NCBI GenBank assembly: GCA_964019695.1
Contig: OZ026520.1
Location: forward strand, 31,716,120 to 31,780,119
Length of the DNA: 64,000 nt
Direction: 5' to 3'
Origin: Loripinus fragilis
Taxonomy: Eukaryota; Mollusca; Bivalvia; Lucinida; Lucinidae
A model generated the notes under the pieces. The model was given only the letters and a program-made list of their open reading frames with translations. It did not search any database and was not told the origin of the DNA. Of this stretch, positions 58,601 to 64,000 are shown one piece after another. Made by a program: the position numbers and the translations under genes. Every line of letters begins with the position of its first letter. Positions within the stretch are counted from its first letter, which is position 1.

Positions 58601-61600
58601 GGTTTAACGAAGACATTAACCCATTTTATAAATGAATCACATAATACTGGACCTTTCAAACATTTGGGGTAAGCTCATATCCAATTTAACCCTTACCGGG
58701 CGCATAGCGCAGTCTGTAACAGCACCCTAGATAAGCTTTTGGGTCAATTGGGTATTTACGCAACCTGATAATCCTCAATTGCGTACTTGCAAAGACATTG
58801 TGTATTTTCATATTTTTTTTACGCCACGTTTTTTTCTGTGATTACACGTTTTCTTATTGAATGAAGCCATCGGGAATGTGCTTGCACACCTATCGTCTGC
58901 CTTTCTAAAGTATCAAACTAACAAATTTTATTGTATCTGAAGCAAATCTCATCCACTTGATGACATTCGAGTGTGTACACTTTGCAAAGTTTCACTTTCA
59001 TCAGCGTTTTTCCGCAAAATGCTGGACTGGACAGCGTTATTTTATTCATAAAACTGGAGTTATATTGCGTCGCAAGTAAAAAAAATCAATACCTGACTGG
59101 CATTTGTTTATTACCCAAATGGAAATGAAATGGACCAAATGGTACACAATGACATTGTATGTAATTGCATACCAATCGTTAGAATTGCTTTTTGGTACGC
59201 ACACATTTCATTTTAATTGCTTTTTTGAGGATTTTAATTGCGTATTTACGCAAATACGCTGCTTATCTAGGGTGCTGCTGTAACATGTCTGACTGCAGAT
59301 CCAGGGGTCGTGAGTTTGATCGCGGCCCACACCCATACTTTTGCACAGATTGATCGTGAAATAATTCTATGGCCAATATCCTCCCGTCCACTGATTCAAG
59401 AAGGGTTATTGTCTGTTACAAGTGAAAGTATGTTCATGAAGTACTGGTTAGCCACTTAGTCAAGCTTGCCCAGGAAAAAAGTGTGGTTAGGCGAACTGAC
59501 CTTCTCAACATGATCATAGCTGCTGACTGGGACGTAAAGCATCAAACCAACCAAACAAACAATTTAACCTTTAAAGTGCTGACAAAACATTGCCTCTAAA
59601 AATACTGTCTGCCTAAGTTATCTGCTACATATATTTGCTAACATTATATGGAGCATAAAGCAGCATTTGATCAGTCTTTACTGCTTACTTACAGAATTTT
59701 CTGTCAAAATTTAAATAAATGAAAAATACCACCAAACTACCCTTAAATTGGAAATGAACTCATCCAATTGATAAGGGTTGGCATAGATGGGTTGACCCTT
59801 AAACAGCCAGTCAGAACAAATTTCATCTGCTTTTGCATCTGCTGAAAAATGTTTTAAAAGCCTATTATTAAAATGGTTTAGACCCAGATCAGACTGCATC
59901 TCTATGAACAGCCTGACCTGGGTCCACACTGTTTGTGTCTACTCTAACATTAGTCAATATTGAAAGCAAATATATGCAGCAGACGACTTGAGGAGACAAC
60001 TTTTTTTAAGATTTACTTTTTGCATGTGGTTTAACCCTTTGTATACTGGAAACCCCTAAAGTGGTACTTTGAAAAACAGTGAAGATCCAGATGAAATGCT
60101 GCAAAACACGGCATTTCATCGGGGTCTGCACTGGTTTCTTAGATAAAAAGATCCTTGGGTGCTGAAGTACAACATAATTTGGAAATTTCTACTAGTGACC
60201 CCTTGAAATATATAATGGACACTCCCATCTTTATTGCATCTATCGGTATGGGAAAATCCATCCGAATGCAAAGGGTTTAGGATTAAGTGTAAATAAGGTA
60301 CAGTAAAACCTGTGTAAAACAGTGACTCAAAAATAGACAAAACAAAGATCTTACTTACAACTGGTATCTTAATGAAGGTCGAAAGTATTGCAGAATGCTC
60401 CCTTTGGACAAAAAAGACAAAACAAAGATCTTACTTACAACTGGTATCTTAATGAAGGTCGAAAGAATTGCAGAATCCTTTTTTTGGTCAAAATAGACAA
60501 AACAAAGATCTTACTTACAACTGGTATCTTAATGAAGGTCGAAAGAATTGCAGAATGCTCTTTTTGGTCAAAATAGACAAAACAAAGATCTTACTTACAA
60601 CTGGTAACTTAATGAAGGTCGAAAGTATTGCAGAATGCTCCCTTTGGACAAAATAGATAAAACAAAGATCTTTCTAACAACTGGTAACTCAATGAAGGTT
60701 GAAAGTATTGCAGAATGCTCCCTTTGGACAAAATCGACAAAACAAAGATCTTACTTACAACTGGTATCTTAATGAAGGTCGAAAGTATTGCAGAATGCTC
60801 CACGTGGACAAAATCGACAAAACAAAGATCTTACTTACAACTGGTATCTTAATGAAGGTTGAAAGAATTGCAGAATGCTCTTTTTGGTCAAAATAGACAA
60901 AACAAAGATCTTACTTACAACTGGTATCTTAATGAAGGTCGAAAGTATTGCAGAATGCTCCCTTTGGACAAAAAAGACAAAACAAAGATCTTACTTAAAA
61001 CTGGTATCTTAATGAAGGTCCAAAGTATTGCAGAATCCTCCCTTTGGACAAAATCGACAAAACAAAGATCTTACTTACAACTCATATCTTAATGAAGGTC
61101 GAAAGTATTGCAGAATGCTCCACTTGGACAAAACAAAGATCATACTGACAACTGGTATCTTAATGAAGGTCGAAAGAATTGCAGAATCCTTTTTTTGGTC
61201 AAAATAGACAAAACAAAGATCTTACTTACAACTGGTATCTTAATGAAGGTCGAAAGAATTGCAGAATGCTCTTTTTGGTCAAAATAGACAAAACAAAGAT
61301 CTTACTTACAACTGGTAACTTAATGAAGGTCGAAAGTATTGCAGAATGCTCCCTTTGGACAAAATAGATAAAACAAAGATCTTTCTAACAACTGGTAACT
61401 CAATGAAGGTTGAAAGTATTGCAGAATGCTCCCTTTGGACAAAATCGACAAAACAAAGATCTTACTTACAACTGGTATCTTAATGAAGGTCGAAAGTATT
61501 GCAGAATGCTCCACGTGGACAAAATCGACAAAACAAAGATCTTACTTACAACTGGTATCTTAATGAAGGTCGAAAGAATTGCAGAATGCTCTTTTTGGTC

Positions 61601-62901
61601 AAAATAGACAAAACAAAGATCTTACTTACAACTGGTAACTTAATGAAGGTTGAAATTATTGCAGAATGCTCCCTTTGGACAAAATCGACAAAACAAAGAT
61701 CTTACTTACAACTGGTATCTTAATGAAGGTCGAAAGAATTGCAGAATGCTCTTTTTGGCCAAAATAGACAAAACAAAGATCTTACTTACAACTGGTAACT
61801 TAATGAAGGTTGAAAGTATTGCAGAATGCTCCCTTTGGACAAAATCGACAAAACAAAGATCTTACTTACAACTCATATCTTAATGAAGGTCGAAAGTATT
61901 GCAGAATGCTCCACTTGGACAAAATAGACAAAACAAAGATCTTACTGACAACTGGTATCTTAATGAAGGTCGAAAGAATTGCAGAATGCTTTTTTTGGTC
62001 AAAATAGACAAAACAAAGATCTTACTTACAACTGGTATCTTAATAAAGGTCGAAAGAATGGCAGAATGCTCTTTTTGGTCAAAATAGACAAAACAAAGAT
62101 CTTACTTACAACTGGTAACTTAATGAAGGTCGAAAGTATTGCAGAATGCTCCTTTTGGACAAAATAGATAAAACAAAGATCTTTCTAACAACTGGTAACT
62201 TAATGAAGGTCGAAAGTATTGCAGAATGCTCCCTTTGGACAAAAATCGATAAAACAAAGATCTTACTTACAACTGGTAACTTAATGAAGGTCGAAAGTAT
62301 TGCAGAATGCACCCTTTGAACAAAATAGACAAAACAAAGATCTTACTTACAACTGGTAACTAAATGAAGGTCGAAAGTATTGCAGAATGCTCCCTTTGGA
62401 GCATTCAGCAATACTTTTGACCTGCATTAAGCCATAATCGGTCTTGAAACCATTTTTGGTCTTTTTGAGAGTGGCCATTTTACATAGGTTTTACTGTACT
62501 TCTTTTTTACAGCTGACATTGGAAGTGTGAACAATCAGTCTACTAGAGTGGATTCTAATCAGATCAGCCATATTGCTGCTCAAGACACTAACCAGTCATC
62601 CTTAACAGAGGAGAAAACTCATTCGCTCTCGGAACAGAAAGTTACAGAACCAAACCTTAGTTTAGAAGAGCTGAATATAGAACAGGAACATTCTAATGAC
62701 AAGACAGTATTAAATTCTAAAAATAGACTTGATGGGGCTTCCAGTGAAGGTGATAAAAATACACAAGTTCAGAGCTCAAGTTCAGTCAGTAAGACAGATT
62801 CAGAATTAGGAAAGATAACTCTACCAACGACTTCATTTCAGTTCCAGGCTGAGTATAAAAGGATGAAAAATGATATGAAGGCTTTTTACTACTACTTCAA
62901 G
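43444..62901 (+). CDS. RPAP3: RPAP3 (RNA polymerase II-associated protein 3), 8 exons, 3' incomplete
   Basis: Spliced CDS: 43444-43602, 45505-45633, 48254-48370, 50447-50574, 52331-52523, 55824-55925, 57809-57968, 62513-62901. The sum is 1377 nt (459 codons), every junction is GT/AG and the phases agree. The N-terminus (LQLQMRQNNEELKSFMQDL) and the lysine-rich stretch followed by SYDYRSWDRFDV are RPAP3 hallmarks. Exons 4-5 encode a TPR block; exon 8 ends in TSFQFQAEYKRMKND, the start of the RPAP3_C domain. By family knowledge, RPAP3 is a cytoplasmic adaptor that binds HSP70/HSP90 tails through TPRs and links them to RUVBL1/2 and PIH1D1 (R2TP/PAQosome) for assembly of RNA polymerase II, snoRNPs and PIKKs. 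Vertebrate RPAP3 has two TPR blocks; only one is seen here. The C-terminal ~120 residues lie beyond 62901, very likely outside the window. No promoter was recognised upstream of 43444. Confidence 0.93.
44150..44640 (-). mobile_element. 5'-truncated copy of the - strand retrotransposon family, in RPAP3 intron 1
   Basis: Carries only the last ~120 codons (TAARWTCRRWRNTSSVGEML, LEARRDQSSLLLFHKIHCG, WNGLSPSVA) and the 3' UTR that also occurs at 36650-36745 ('caccagggagtgcgaattt' against 'cgctggggagtacagattt'). It breaks off at ~44640, as expected for incomplete reverse transcription. Confidence 0.85.
45505..45633 (+). CDS. RPAP3: RPAP3 coding exon 2
   Basis: The acceptor aaatag ends at 45504; the exon is 43 codons in phase 0 and begins VLPPVRNS. 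It carries a nine-lysine-rich basic tract, then the RPAP3 signature SYDYRSWDRFDV. The donor gtaagt is at 45634. This exon is the strongest single identifier of the gene. Confidence 0.93.
46150..46285 (+). mobile_element. SINE family 1, body only, RPAP3 intron 2
   Basis: 'cactgtgttgtgtccttgag', 'ctgcttaatactgttcaacc', 'acatgactgaaaatttttgg', 'aaagaatcaaaac'. The tRNA-like head is missing (5' truncated). Confidence 0.7.
46773..46946. mobile_element. TTAACCC MITE (type C), partial, RPAP3 intron 2
   Basis: 'aagtcgttttctgcatata', 'gcaaacagtgtggacccaa', 'ttgtgattggcgccttaaa' then ggttaa. The left terminus and part of the hairpin are deleted. Confidence 0.7.
47300..47412. repeat. Palindromic MITE (type B), RPAP3 intron 2
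   Basis: Core AACCGTCTCATTGAGACGGTT with arms 'gggtgcttaaaag'/'cttttgagtaccc' and outer 'ttcttacccatcagttttaa'/'ttggttgagaaataagaa'. Strong stem-loop. Confidence 0.88.
47795..47903. repeat. Palindromic MITE (type B), RPAP3 intron 2
   Basis: Opposite orientation to the 47300 copy: 'cttacttctcaaccaaaaca', 'ctcgatgagacggttcttt', 'gcacccaaaacatatgttaa'. The two copies face each other about 380 bases apart. Confidence 0.88.
48254..48370 (+). CDS. RPAP3: RPAP3 coding exon 3 (acidic linker)
   Basis: The acceptor tatgtag ends at 48253 and the donor gtagaaaa is at 48371; 39 codons, phase 0 at both ends. It encodes an acidic linker (EEVEETLEGSSSDYETDEE) and then IIEKDK leading into the TPR helix, as in other RPAP3 proteins. 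The last ~25 bases and the donor are repeated twice more in the intron (48430-48465 and 48744-48785). Confidence 0.88.
48346..48790 (+). repeat. Tandem triplication of the exon 3/intron 3 junction
   Basis: Three copies of an ~76-bp unit: 48346-48421 (real exon end), 48422-48487 continued at 48736-48743, and 48744 onward. Each has '(c)tat(c/t)atagaga' followed by 'gtagaaaac', 'gtataaaac' or 'gtataaaat'. A MITE interrupts copy 2 and a SINE follows the start of copy 3. Copies 2 and 3 keep a GT at the donor position. Confidence 0.85.
48488..48735. mobile_element. TTAACCC MITE (type C), RPAP3 intron 3
   Basis: Ends TTAACCCTTAAAGCGCCAA and exact inverse TTGGCGCTTTAAGGGTTAA. TTAA flanks both ends and is probably the target duplication (piggyBac-like). 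The centre is a hairpin, 'ggagcagtctgatctgggtc'. It interrupts the second copy of the triplicated exon 3 junction. Confidence 0.9.
48786..48992 (+). mobile_element. tRNA-derived SINE, family 1, RPAP3 intron 3
   Basis: Head 'gcagtggctcagtggtagag' (A box) and 'gcaggtacgagcctcactg' (B box), body 'gtgtccttgagcaaga', 'ttagtactggttcaaccca', 'ggtaaagaatcaaat', then an A-rich tail. This is the commonest SINE in the window. Confidence 0.85.
49500..49640 (+). mobile_element. SINE family 1, body only, RPAP3 intron 3
   Basis: 'gcgtcactgcgttgtgtg', 'tttgtactggttcaacc', 'gacgtaaagaatcaaatcaa'. 5' truncated like the copy at 46150. Confidence 0.7.
49650..49945 (+). repeat. ~42-bp tandem repeat, RPAP3 intron 3, interrupted
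   Basis: Units of 'tttgtcatattggacacatt' plus 'tgtggtgtaagtcag'. About five copies. Between 49795 and 49880 an unrelated AT-rich segment interrupts them, and GTCATATTGG occurs on both sides of it. Confidence 0.85.
50206..50316. repeat. Palindromic MITE (type B), RPAP3 intron 3
   Basis: 'ttacttctcaactaaaacat', 'ccaatgagacggtttttt', 'ttaaatttatgggtaagaac'. It sits about 130 bases before the exon 4 acceptor. Confidence 0.85.
50447..50574 (+). CDS. RPAP3: RPAP3 coding exon 4 (TPR motif 1 and start of motif 2)
   Basis: The acceptor tttttacag ends at 50446. The exon reads GNDYFKKGDYDNAIECYTKG, then LDPTNPLLPANRAMALLKQEK, a canonical TPR helix pair followed by the next helix. The donor gtaggt is at 50575. 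The exon ends in phase 2 (AA), and the first base of exon 5 completes a Lys codon. Reading through would give TAG, so this donor is forced. Confidence 0.92.
50931..51137 (+). mobile_element. tRNA-derived SINE, family 1, RPAP3 intron 4
   Basis: Full-length. Flanked by an imperfect 13-bp target duplication, CATCATTCCACAC (50918-50930) and CATCATTACACCT (51138-51150), which fixes both ends. Confidence 0.87.
51230..51343. repeat. Palindromic MITE (type B), RPAP3 intron 4
   Basis: 'ttccttacccatcaatttaa', 'aaccgcctcattcagacggtt', 'ttttgggtgagaaatgaag'. Confidence 0.85.
51733..52030 (+). mobile_element. tRNA-derived SINE, family 2, in RPAP3 intron 4
   Basis: Best preserved copy of the family. Its head has A-box-like 'cagttggtaacgtgtctga' and B-box-like 'ggtcgcgagttcgattc', a polymerase III promoter pattern. 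The tail is 'gggatgtaaagcatcaaacc' followed by A-rich sequence. The head resembles a tRNA but the remainder does not fold as one, so it is not a tRNA gene. Confidence 0.8.
52090..52310. mobile_element. TTAACCC MITE (type D), RPAP3 intron 4
   Basis: Ends TTAACCC.../...GGGTTAA. Central hairpin 'gaaatgccacataatgtggc'. Ends 20 bases before the exon 5 acceptor. Confidence 0.75.
52331..52523 (+). CDS. RPAP3: RPAP3 coding exon 5 (TPR motifs 2-3)
   Basis: The acceptor tatttcag ends at 52330 and the donor gtaggt is at 52524. Encoded motifs include GGAELDCTSALSLDP, YTKAYLRRGTARMGL and AAAKEDYERVLSLEPQN, which complete a three-motif TPR domain. The YTKAYLRRG segment contains the carboxylate-clamp Lys and Arg residues expected for binding EEVD tails of HSP70/HSP90. 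Confidence 0.93.
52585..52696. repeat. Palindromic MITE (type B), RPAP3 intron 5
   Basis: 'ttatttctcaaccaaaacat', stem 'aaccttctcaatgagaaggtt', 'ttatgggtaagaaaac'. The stem carries a compensated change (CTTCTC/GAGAAG in place of CGTCTC/GAGACG). Starts about 60 bases after the exon 5 donor. Confidence 0.88.
52844..52958. repeat. Palindromic MITE (type B), RPAP3 intron 5
   Basis: 'tcttatttattggttttaac', 'taccgtctcaatgagacggtt', 'tttggatgagaaataaaa'. Faces the copy at 52585. Confidence 0.85.
53478..53655. mobile_element. TTAACCC MITE (type D), partial, RPAP3 intron 5
   Basis: 'ggcatttcctcaggctctgc' and 'gggagaatccatcggggtta' match the right half of the type D copies; the left half is missing. 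Confidence 0.6.
53882..54723. mobile_element. Nonautonomous Tc1/mariner-like element, RPAP3 intron 5
   Basis: 29-bp TIRs, left TACTGAACAGCAAAAGAAAC..., right the inverse of TACTTGACAGCAAAAGAAAC..., with TA flanking each side (53880-53881, 54724-54725). 842 bp with no transposase frame. Confidence 0.9.
54966..55390. mobile_element. GAAAACCTGTCTT MITE, split by a SINE, RPAP3 intron 5
   Basis: Ends 'gagaaaacctgtctttggg' and '...cctgaagacaggttttctgg'. Inner 'gcagaccaacctgtgcatcc' and 'ttattcgctttttggaaagt'. Other copies are at 7505-7715 and 4495-4680. Confidence 0.8.
55100..55290 (+). mobile_element. tRNA-derived SINE, family 1, RPAP3 intron 5, with target-site duplication
   Basis: Perfect 12-bp duplication TATCAAAACTTG at 55088-55099 and 55291-55302. 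The SINE sits inside an older repeat (54966-55390); removing it restores the continuity seen at 7505-7715. The perfect duplication suggests a fairly recent insertion. Confidence 0.93.
55655..55768. repeat. Palindromic MITE (type B), RPAP3 intron 5
   Basis: 'ttcttatttcttaaccaaaa', 'taccgtctcaatgagactgtt', 'aaaatgatggataagaaaa'. It lies about 55 bases before the exon 6 acceptor. Confidence 0.85.
55824..55925 (+). CDS. RPAP3: RPAP3 coding exon 6 (linker)
   Basis: The acceptor cattacag ends at 55823 and the donor gtacga is at 55926; 34 codons, phase 0. It encodes a polar linker (ELSKENLVTQTDTESVKD) with no domain. The match to the family is weak, but frame, phase and position between good exons support it. 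Confidence 0.75.
55980..56187 (+). mobile_element. tRNA-derived SINE, family 1, RPAP3 intron 6
   Basis: Full-length copy starting 'agggagcgcagtggctcag'. ATGTTTC at 55973-55979 and 56188-56194 is the likely target duplication. It begins only about 55 bases after the donor of exon 6. Confidence 0.87.
56319..56430. repeat. Palindromic MITE (type B), RPAP3 intron 6
   Basis: 'catactcataagttttagca', 'aactgtctcattgagacagtt', 'tttggtcgagaaataagtaa'. Stem change GTCTC kept with compensating change at the other side. Confidence 0.85.
57046..57237. mobile_element. Normal-sized MITE related to the intron 7 array, RPAP3 intron 6
   Basis: TA-flanked ends CTGTAAAACCTGTGTAAAA and '...ttacataggtatgactg'. 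The centre is 'gcagattgctccaagtgg'/'agcattctgcaatacttt', an inverted pair. Its right half is the reverse complement of the 80-bp unit of the array. Confidence 0.85.
57809..57968 (+). CDS. RPAP3: RPAP3 coding exon 7 (linker with KPL motif)
   Basis: The acceptor gtttttttcag ends at 57808. The exon begins KPLVHMEIEEIG, matching the conserved KPL...IEE motif after the TPR region in RPAP3, and continues as a charged linker to FERFTAISPG. The donor gtatgt is at 57969; it ends in phase 1 (G), completed by CT of exon 8. A MITE starts about 20 bases into the intron. Confidence 0.85.
57989..58238. mobile_element. TTAACCC MITE (type C), RPAP3 intron 7 start
   Basis: Ends 'ttaacccttaatgcgccgat' and '...ggccctttaaaggttaggtta'; central 'cagactgctcctgtaggagc' hairpin. 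Starts 20 bases after the exon 7 donor. Confidence 0.85.
58348..58608 (+). mobile_element. GTAAGTAAGGG repeat, RPAP3 intron 7
   Basis: Same body as 39181-39386 plus a longer right end: 'taccgccttggaagggtc', 'agtaaaatattttactgg' (a short palindrome), 'agggcttaaaccggttta'. No tRNA-like head recognised; could be a SINE or a MITE. Confidence 0.8.
58700..59560 (+). mobile_element. SINE family 2 copy split by a TIR element, RPAP3 intron 7
   Basis: The SINE starts 'cgggcgcatagcgcagtctgtaac' and resumes at 59278 with 'ctgtaacatgtctgactg', continuing through 'gatccaggggtcgtgag' to 'gacgtaaagcatcaaacc'. The insert between (58720-59277) explains the break. Confidence 0.8.
58720..59277. mobile_element. 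TIR element inserted in SINE (hAT-like termini)
   Basis: Perfect 17-bp ends: CAGCACCCTAGATAAGC on the left and its complement on the right. CTGTAA flanks both sides (an 8-bp CTGTAACA duplication if the ends are drawn two bases inward). A second inverted pair lies inside ('gggtatttacgcaa', 'ttgcgtatttacgc'). No coding capacity. Confidence 0.8.
59792..60034. mobile_element. TTAACCC MITE (type C), RPAP3 intron 7
   Basis: 'ttgacccttaaacagcca' at left; 'gcagcagacgacttgagg' and 'ggtttaa' at right; central 'ccagatcagactgcatctc'. More diverged; shares its right TTAA with the next element. Confidence 0.75.
60031..60280. mobile_element. TTAACCC MITE (type D), RPAP3 intron 7
   Basis: 'ttaaccctttgtatactgga' at left and 'ccgaatgcaaagggttta' at right; central 'aaatgctgcaaaacacggc'. 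Abuts the expanded MITE at 60301. Confidence 0.75.
60301..62496. mobile_element. MITE expanded by internal tandem amplification, RPAP3 intron 7
   Basis: Ends CAGTAAAACCTGTGTAAAA (left) and the inverse of CAGTAAAACCTATGTAAAAT (right), each flanked by TA. Between them, 26 tandem copies of an ~80-bp unit correspond to the left half of the element; the right half (62395-62496, 'gagcattcagcaatactttt' to 'agtggccattttacatagg') is single. A normal-sized relative, 192 bp, lies at 57046-57237 in the opposite orientation. Confidence 0.9.
60330..62400 (+). repeat. 80-bp tandem repeat array, 26 units
   Basis: Unit: 'gacaaaacaaagatcttact', 'tacaactggta(t/a)cttaatg', 'aaggtcgaaagtattgcag', 'aatgctccctttggacaaaa'. 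Variants include 'gaaagaattg...ctctttttggtca' and 'ctccacgtggaca'. One unit near 61126 is 9 bases short. Because 80 is not divisible by 3, each frame opens for about 60 codons; these frames are not genes. Confidence 0.95.
62513..62901 (+). CDS. RPAP3: RPAP3 coding exon 8 (Ser-rich linker and start of RPAP3_C domain)
   Basis: The acceptor cttttttacag ends at 62512 and the donor gtaggg is at 62902; 389 nt, entering in phase 1 and leaving in phase 0. About 105 residues of Ser/Gln/Glu-rich disordered linker are followed by TSFQFQAEYKRMKNDM and YYYFK, the start of the RPAP3_C domain that contacts RUVBL2. No further exon was recognised in 62902-64000. Confidence 0.88.
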
Positions 62902-64000
62902 GTAGGGTTATACTAAACAGTTACCTTACATTATGATCCATACAGAGTTTTACTGAAGTAACTTGATCCAATGGGTGGGATCACGTCGAGTGGATGCACT
63001 AGGAACAAACAAATCACACAAGACGAAGTCTAGTGTGATCTGGTTGTTCCTGGTACACCCACGAGATTTGATCTAACCCATCAGATCAATTTACTAAACT
63101 AATAATGTATTTATTATAAACCTACGAAAAATAAACAAGGGCAGTTTTAATGATAAATTTTGACTGAAATTAATGTAGTCACTGTTTGGGAGTTTGCATT
63201 GTGACAGTGGTCTAGTTACCACTGTTGGGGAGTTTGCATCAGTTTGTGAAAGGAAATCAAAAGTACAATGCTTCAATTTGACCGATGACATTTCAAATTT
63301 TAATCACTGTCAATGACACATATTCTCATCCTTTTTGGGTAACTGTTGTTTATAGTTAGTAGCTTTATATATATATCACCCAACAAATTTGAAGATTTTG
63401 AAGCTGAGAATGAGCTCCGGAATAAGCTTGAAATTTTTAAGGTTTTGTTTTGCACTTGCTTTTGAAACGCGGCTTTTGATTGGGTAACGTCAAAAATTTG
63501 AGACGGTATATCCTGGGATATACTGTTGGAAACAATTTGACATCATTAATTCCGTCACATATCTTTGGAAGACATGTGGCTTTATGCGGCTTGCACCGCT
63601 TCAATTTGAGAGGAAATTGCAAAAGTGCATTAGAAGGAAATGGGGATAACCATATTCAAAATTTCATTTGAGGAGGTATATCATAGGATATATGGTCAGA
63701 AATCACGTTTTACGGCTCCGCTTGCGCGTCGCCGTAAAATAAATTTCTTATACAGTTCTTATCCAGTTTACTTGCAGGATTCCACTTTTGGTGAAACAGT
63801 TCTGCTTAGATTTTTAAATGAAAAGGTTATAAAATGTATCCCAAAATTGGTCTTCCAGTTTCATAATTTTTAAATCCTTTTTTCCTGATGTAAAACATGT
63901 GTAATTTTCAAGTCTTTAAATGGCTCTCCGCAACACCATAACATAAATCTCTATTGACAGAAATAGTAGTGTCATTTCATAATGTTACTAAATATATAGT
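62902..64000. other. RPAP3 intron 8 (start), no exon recognised
   Basis: An inverted pair at 62956-63085 ('acttgatccaatgggtggga' against 'tctaacccatcagatcaat') marks a small MITE. 63480-63540 and 63640-63720 share 'ggtatatc(c/a)t(g/a)ggatata', and short 'acggctccgcttgcgcgtcg' is GC-rich. I see no RPAP3_C coding sequence. Confidence 0.45.

Noticed and set aside
60388..62167. A series of similar 62-77 residue open frames on both strands
   Set aside because: They are the 80-bp tandem unit read in rotating frames; 80 is not divisible by 3 and the frames share no start or stop logic.
60330..62400. Regular repeat array that could be mistaken for CRISPR
   Set aside because: No spacers: the whole 80-bp unit is repeated. 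The context is a eukaryotic intron with MITE ends.

Overview
This is AT-rich, intron-rich, transposon-dense eukaryotic DNA. The interspersed repeats (tRNA-headed SINEs, TGAGCC-ended MITEs, 'agttattgccctt' tandem repeats), together with universal stress protein genes, suggest a bivalve mollusc, probably a heterodont. That assignment is inference. There are no bacterial-type operons, RBSs or CRISPR arrays. Most short ORFs in the window are chance frames or repeat sequence.

Supported host genes. (1) RPAP3, the TPR co-chaperone adaptor of the HSP90/R2TP/PAQosome system, on + from 43444. Eight coding exons with matching splice phases total 1377 nt (459 codons) and run off the right side before the C-terminal RPAP3_C domain is complete. 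(2) A universal stress protein gene on -, with exon 1 at 30782-30881, a later exon at 18626-18732 and the last exon at 17037-17243; at least one middle exon was not located. (3) The first exon of a second universal stress protein gene on - at 2993-3083; the rest was not found and probably lies left of the window.

Mobile DNA fills most of the rest. 3.38-6.55 kb: a foldback-like structure bounded by inverted arrays of a 43-bp unit. 8.4-9.2 kb: a decayed Tc1-like transposase on -. 36.65-38.79 kb: a decayed non-LTR retrotransposon on -. 38.79-42.64 kb: a second one on +, head-to-head with the first, starting with a PHD finger, then endonuclease and RT, and itself split by two smaller elements. 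Many MITEs, several with readable target-site duplications, lie in the introns and between genes.

The RPAP3 introns are the most structured region. Intron 7 holds a MITE whose left half has been amplified into 26 copies of an ~80-bp unit, with a 711-bp higher-order duplication; its right end touches the 3' splice site of exon 8. The exon 3/intron 3 junction has been triplicated in tandem, and the copies were later split by a MITE and followed by a SINE. Intron 5 holds a SINE with a 12-bp target-site duplication inside an older MITE.
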